From Piezodorus guildinii (lineage: Eukaryota; Arthropoda; Insecta; Hemiptera; Pentatomidae), in NCBI GenBank assembly GCA_023052935.1, contig CM041292.1, forward strand, positions 44,266,857 to 44,330,856: a DNA stretch of 64,000 nt. Reading direction: 5' to 3'. The position numbers and the translations under genes are program-made. Positions within the stretch are counted from its first letter, which is position 1. Each line of letters starts with the position of its first letter. The notes below the pieces were generated by a model. It was given only the letters and a program-made list of their open reading frames with translations, was not told the origin of the DNA and did not search any database. Below are positions 59,601 to 64,000 of this stretch, in pieces.

Positions 59601-61233
59601 TTATCTCTACTGGTCTATTTCCTTTGATAACAGCGAATATAAAACAAAGCTGGGAATAACCTGAGGAAAGAGAGCATGACATGAAAAATGCGTGGGAGAC
59701 GGCAGCTGCTGATGCAATGAACATTCAACTAACACGTCAACCTAGAAGGACTCTCACTCAACTTCTTTTCCTCTTTAAGAGTAATGTTCAAGTATTTCGG
59801 TCGCCACAATGTTTATTATACATATGAATCAATGACGTTTTGATAGAGGCAGTTTATTATATATAATATATATATTTTTTTTTTTTTTTTTTTTTTTTTT
59901 CTTTAATCATTTAAAAATTATTTTGTAAGATTTTTTTAGAAATATTGCGATAACGTAAACAAAACTCAAGTCTGGGAATTTCAGATATGTGTACAATTCT
60001 CTTTAAACGTGATTTAATAAAAATTCCGACGTGTTTTATACATTTAAACGACTTTATTACACAAATAGAGTCATATATCGTTGTTATGTTATCCATTCTG
60101 CAACATTTTTCCTGTCCCACTTTTCCTTCTTCCGTGTGAAACATGATGAAGCACACTTTTAGCCATCGCTCTTCCTACATTCTTATCACATGCCCATACA
60201 TGAGGTGCTTTCATGTCTCAATGGAATAAAATATATTCATGGGATGTTTATCTTTTTTTCAGTGTAATTGGTACGGTATTGTAATCTGGAAATTCCACAA
60301 TTGCGTCTCAACAAATCATTTTCCACAGAAACGATTTTTCTTGATGTGTCTGTATGTTTAAACAGACCACGTTCCAGTGGCATAAAATGCAGTGCTTTCA
60401 GCAAATGAATGAATAAGCCTCTTTTTTTTCAGAGTTAGACATCCTTATGTCATAAATAGAATCGATTATCACAATTAATTTTTTTCTCTCTGATGAGCTT
60501 GTTGTCAATATCTTTTTTTCTGCTGCATCCCTTCGAACGTCACCAAAAACATGTAAAAAGAAATACGTAACCAGCTATTAAAATAAACTTATTAACACCA
60601 TATTTAATACTTACAATAAGATTCATATAATTTTGGTTAACTTAAGTTCTTGTTTTTTTTTTGTTTTTTTGGGTACTACTTTAAAGTAAATTGTCCTTTA
60701 ATAATGATATTGGAAATCAATATACACTTGCAACAGAATCATCTATCTGCAACGGAAATATAATTACTTCTCTTCAATGTTTGTCCTTCTTTTTTTCTCA
60801 AGTAAATCAATTTATTTTTAGAGCTTCTATTTTAAAAGTAAGTAAGGTTTTATAGTTACTTCCAAGTTCTACACTGATAATCAACGAACATCTTAATCAC
60901 GTTCGCTTCAACCTTTTACTTAATTACAATAAATCCATTTGGGACGCATAAAAAAATTCGGAGCAAATTGCTATTTCTTACTTCGAAACGTTTTTCTGTG
61001 TCTAAAACTGTTTTGGTCTTTCAAAATTGATTTGTGATTCTCTATACATTATTAGTCAATAGTTTTTTTACCGATCTTGTTTTAAAATTCGATCTTATTT
61101 TTGCTATATAAACGTCAGCAGTAAATTAAAGACTGATGATTTTTAACTCAACGTATAAAACATTGATAAAATCTTCCTTGTTTACAATTTGAATCCAAAC
61201 ATTACAAGAAATTCCACTCGAGTATAGCTAGTG
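59601..61233. other. No gene seen; poly-T tract
   Basis: AT-rich. A poly-T run lies at about 59875-59902. The minus frame at 59911-60156 is not recognised with confidence. Confidence 0.35.
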
Positions 61234-61847
61234 CAGTGGTTCCCGATAAAATATTTTCGCGGACCTCTCAAATAATTAAAATAATAAAAATATCAGTTCA
61301 ATGACAAGGACTCGATAAATTAAAAAAATTCAGAAAAGTTAATTTTTTCTCGAAAGTTACTACGTTGATATTTAATTTTGACCTAAACATACTAATACAT
61401 CTCCCTCCATAGCCTTAAAAAATAAACCTAGGTATTAATTAAAAAATAAACAAGTAAATTTGTTTAAAAAAATATATATATTTTCTAAAATTATATAGTA
61501 TAGTATCTATTCTAAATCATTGTATTAATCTTAAGGCGCTTACGACTGACAGAAACCTTTTGTTGTTGTAATAGTGGATTAACGATTAAGTGATCGCAGT
61601 TGAAATAAATCGTTAAGAAAACCCTATATGGTATTTGCTTGACTGAGGCTCTAAGAACATACCACAATTCCTAAAACATTATTCTCAGTGAAATACTAAA
61701 ATTTAGAAATACAATATAGGTATTCCTTACAATATATTTACTATCATTTAGCACCCGCAATTTAATGAGTCTGTGCAATTTTTTCCAATGTCATCACGCG
61801 GACCCTAGGATATCGTCTGTGGACCCCCAGGGGTCCGCGCACCACTG
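61234..61847. mobile_element. hAT-like non-autonomous element
   Basis: Left end CAGTGGTTCCCGATAAAATA then TTTTCGCGGACC; right end GGGGTCCGCGCACCACTG, the inverse of CAGTGGTGCGCGGACCCC. CAGTGGT...CGCGGACC ends are characteristic of a widespread hAT group. The ~614-bp interior is AT-rich and non-coding. An 8-bp target-site duplication is not evident in the flanks, so the copy is old. Confidence 0.7.
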
Positions 61848-62385
61848 GTAAATTAAAAAAAAACTGGCACTTATTACAACTTTTATTTTTCTGTATAATA
61901 GCGATTAAGAGAGCTTAAATTTAATGCATGAATCAGAAGGTTGTCATAAGTTGAATATTTTTTTATAGAAATAATGAAAATGCAATTAGCAAGCTTAAAT
62001 GTGTCCTTCATTCAAGATCACAGGCTAACGATTGGAGGGTTTCTTTAAGAAGCTTAAAAATCACGAAGATATTGCGTAAGATGTATCTTACAAGATTTCG
62101 AGATTGATTTCTGATGGAAGGTTTCCTCGCCAGTGATGAAAAACTATATAACTATGTCATCATGGAATAGTCTTTATCTTCAGTTTAAGTTGGCATACCA
62201 CTTTGTTTTTCAGCTAAAAACACCATAGAGAGATATTACAATGCAGATAATTTTAACTTACAATTAATAAAAATGTATATTAGTTTTTGGCAAGAGACAA
62301 CGATATCTCCTATAAAATATTACGTTTATGTTTCTTAGGTTCTGCAATAATAATAAGTTCTCCGCAATGTGGAAAAAAAATGTGA
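61848..62385. other. No gene seen
   Basis: AT-rich spacer. Confidence 0.3.
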
Positions 62386-62712
62386 TTTATTGGCTGAAAT
62401 TCTGATTTAAATTAATTATTTAATTAATTTTAATTTTTTGTAGCCAGCTATCATTGTTTTCATTTATCATTATAGGGTTTCATTTATACCAATAATGTAT
62501 GAAAGACATTCCATTTTTTATATATAGCTGTGATAGCTGTAGCTCGATAATTCTTTGGCCTATCGAGAAGATATTATAACATGTTAAAAATAAAGAATGG
62601 AATGTCCTTCATACATTATTGGCATAAAAGAAACCATATAATGATAAATGAAAACAGAAATTTTCATTTTTCTTAATTTGATAAAAAAAAAAATATAGAA
62701 TTTCGGCCATTC
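62386..62712. repeat. Long hairpin (MITE-like) element
   Basis: 62457-62521 and 62592-62656 are near-perfect inverted copies (TTTTCATTTATCATTATAGG against ATATAATGATAAATGAAAAC; CCAATAATGTATGAAAGACA against its inverse), with a ~70-bp loop. A weaker outer pair, GGCTGAAATTCTG near 62391 and TAGAATTTCGGCC near 62697, suggests the element spans the full interval. No frame is present. Confidence 0.75.
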
Positions 62713-62884
62713 AATTAATTTTTTTTTTCAATTAGTGGAGTATAGGTAAGGTTCAGCAAACTTCAACTTGTTTGCAAAAAATACAAAAATGTGAATTATA
62801 TCTCATTTTCAATGCAAGCTAAAATACTTTTTTTTTTTTTCCTCATCCCCTTAATTTAAAATTCTTAATTTATCTTTTTCGTTA
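62713..62884. other. No gene seen
   Basis: AT-rich spacer. Confidence 0.3.
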
Positions 62885-63430
62885 CTGAATTATTTCTTTT
62901 TCTGTAACTTGCATACATTTTAAGGAATTTCGGAATCGCTATAATTTTTAAAATGAAGTATTTCTGCGACGGGGCTCGCTTCTTTAGGTGTCCTTGAAAT
63001 TACCTCTAAAGCCTATCTTATTCTATAATAACTTAATCAGATACAACAGCATTTTGCCACCGTTTTGGGGCTGGTGGCGGTATTAAGCTATAAACTAGCG
63101 GATTAGTTGTGGTTTCAAAAAACTTGAACTGACGTCGTTTAATAAATTCATGTACAGTTGGAATGTTCAAAATTTTATGGGCATTGAGAGTTTCTTCCTT
63201 CCAGAGTGAAGTGCTTCTGCATATTTTTTTGACTACCCCATTTTGAAATTGCTGCAATTTCTTCGCTGTGTATTGTGTGATATGAGGAAACATAGGAGCA
63301 CCGTGCAGCAGAGCTGGCCGGATGAAGCTGCTGTAAATAATGATTTTTATTTTTATTAATACTCAAGTGTGGCACGGTGAGGAGATGGGCTAGTCTGTAC
63401 GACTTGTTTCTAACATAATTTAGTTTTTTT
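62885..63430 (-). mobile_element. LINE-B C-terminal fragment with 3' UTR
   Basis: The minus frame from about 63340 reads SSFIRPALLHGAP across a shift into 63293-63033: MFPHITQYTAKKLQQFQNGV, VKKICRSTSLWK, and the end APKRWQNAVVSD. It has the same architecture as the LINE-B end SHVAKRLQSFQNGVLRKI...QRWQN but is clearly more distant. The 3' UTR (to about 62885) keeps GCGAGCCCCGTCGCAG and CCTTAAAATGTATGCAAG then TTACAGAAAAAG. 5'-truncated. Confidence 0.8.
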
Positions 63431-63782
63431 TTTCTAAAGTCTTAGAGTATCTCTGGTGGAATAAGGTGCTTAGTTGTGTCTCCTGTTATTTTGTTTATTT
63501 CAACAGAAAATTTTGGACGTTTTCAGTGAAATTTCTTCTTAACTATCGACTTACTGAACCAGGTAACATTATAATTAACTATAGTTGCTATTACATATAA
63601 ATATAGCAATAAAAACTCGTAAAGTGTTCACGAAGTCAGAGTTATTGTGTAGTGGTAGTGGGGATAGTTCTGTTTACTTGCGCTAATACTAGCAGGCTTT
63701 ACGTAAATACACTCAGTTTATTATTATTATTACGTTTAATATTTTATTATTCTTTTACGTAAAACTTATAGAAAAATTCAAA
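63431..63782 (+). other. Possible 5' UTR of the PHD-finger frame
   Basis: Less AT-biased DNA (TTATTGTGTAGTGGTAGTGG, GCTAATACTAGCAGGCTTTA) leading to the ATG at 63783. No other feature. Confidence 0.3.
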
Positions 63783-64000
63783 ATGGTCAATTGTAAAATT
63801 TGCAACAAATCAGCCGGCCGAGACGACAAATTACGTTTGGCGTGTACGATTTGTCTAAACGTATTTCACACCAAATGTATTAAAATAGAATCCGCGGACC
63901 AAGAAGGTCATAAAAAATGGGTGTGCACCGACTGTGAGTCGTCATCGCAGGCATCACCAGATACTGAGCTCAGTTCCGTGATGGACCTGCTGAGGGCGCT
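63783..64000 (+). CDS. PHD-finger protein, N-terminus, runs off window
   Basis: The open frame covers 72 codons and reaches the window edge. It starts MVNCKICNKSAGRDDKLRLA and contains a complete C4HC3 PHD pattern: C4, C7, C21, C24, H29, C32, C48, C51, with the conserved W46 two residues before C48. A Ser-rich linker (about 52-63) and SSVMDLLRA follow. N-terminal PHD fingers directly at an ATG are common in ORF1 proteins of insect LINEs, where they are thought to act with the RNA-binding part, and the setting is full of LINEs. A cellular PHD protein cannot be excluded because the rest is outside the window. The frame shows no decay, so it may be a young copy. Confidence 0.6.
   Translation, partial: MVNCKICNKSAGRDDKLRLACTICLNVFHTKCIKIESADQEGHKKWVCTDCESSSQASPDTELSSVMDLLRA

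Noticed and set aside
59911..60230. Minus-strand frame with a weak YGHVIRM-like stretch suggesting a LINE C-terminus
   Set aside because: Only a few residues fit; too weak to annotate.

Overview
The window looks like AT-rich nuclear DNA from an insect. The evidence is dense non-LTR retrotransposon debris of Jockey/I/R1 and RTE type, a Tc1/mariner relic, tRNA-derived SINEs, a GAPDH retrocopy, and one exon of a TipE-family sodium-channel auxiliary subunit, a family I know from insects. The repeat mix made me think of a hemipteran, but the sequence does not settle this. I see no operons, CRISPR arrays, tRNA or rRNA genes.

Only one segment looks like a host gene: a GC-rich exon at 44388-45089 (minus) encoding nearly all of a TipE/TEH1-like protein. 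It ends at an apparent splice donor that overlaps the first in-frame stop codon. A partial PHD-finger reading frame at 63783-64000 (plus) runs off the right edge and is probably ORF1 of a retrotransposon. The 757-codon open frame at 26756-29029 is a 5'-truncated but otherwise intact LINE reverse transcriptase.

The dominant component is an unnamed non-coding repeat of about 0.9-1.0 kb, called here the CTTAC element. About 14 full or partial copies lie in both orientations. Its ends carry inverted ACTTTCACTTACCT / AGGTAAGTGAAAGT motifs, and it has an internal (CA)n run. Several copies are split by later insertions: a LINE at 26.8-29.1 kb, a LINE with a 14-bp target-site duplication at 54.3-55.3 kb, a GAPDH retrocopy with a 16-bp duplication at 58.4-59.5 kb, and a small module at 40.6 kb.

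Layout: 0-10 kb holds a CTTAC copy, a foldback element, a T-rich minisatellite, LINE fragments and a SINE. 10-22 kb holds a retroposon with target-site duplication, LINE relics and a SINE. 22-30 kb is LINE-dense. 30-44 kb is mostly AT-rich, with partial repeats. 44-45 kb holds the TipE-like exon. 45-51 kb holds LINE scraps and the mariner relic, which contains a SINE. 51-60 kb holds nested CTTAC elements, LINE-D and GAPDH. 61-64 kb holds a hAT-like non-autonomous element, a long hairpin element, a LINE-B tail and the PHD frame. LINE labels: A (C-terminus RRLKRRWPRDLL), A' (LLRRWPRDALL), B (C-terminus QRWQN), C, D, E (C-terminus RRLKRSWIRNTL), F (RNase H), plus RTE.
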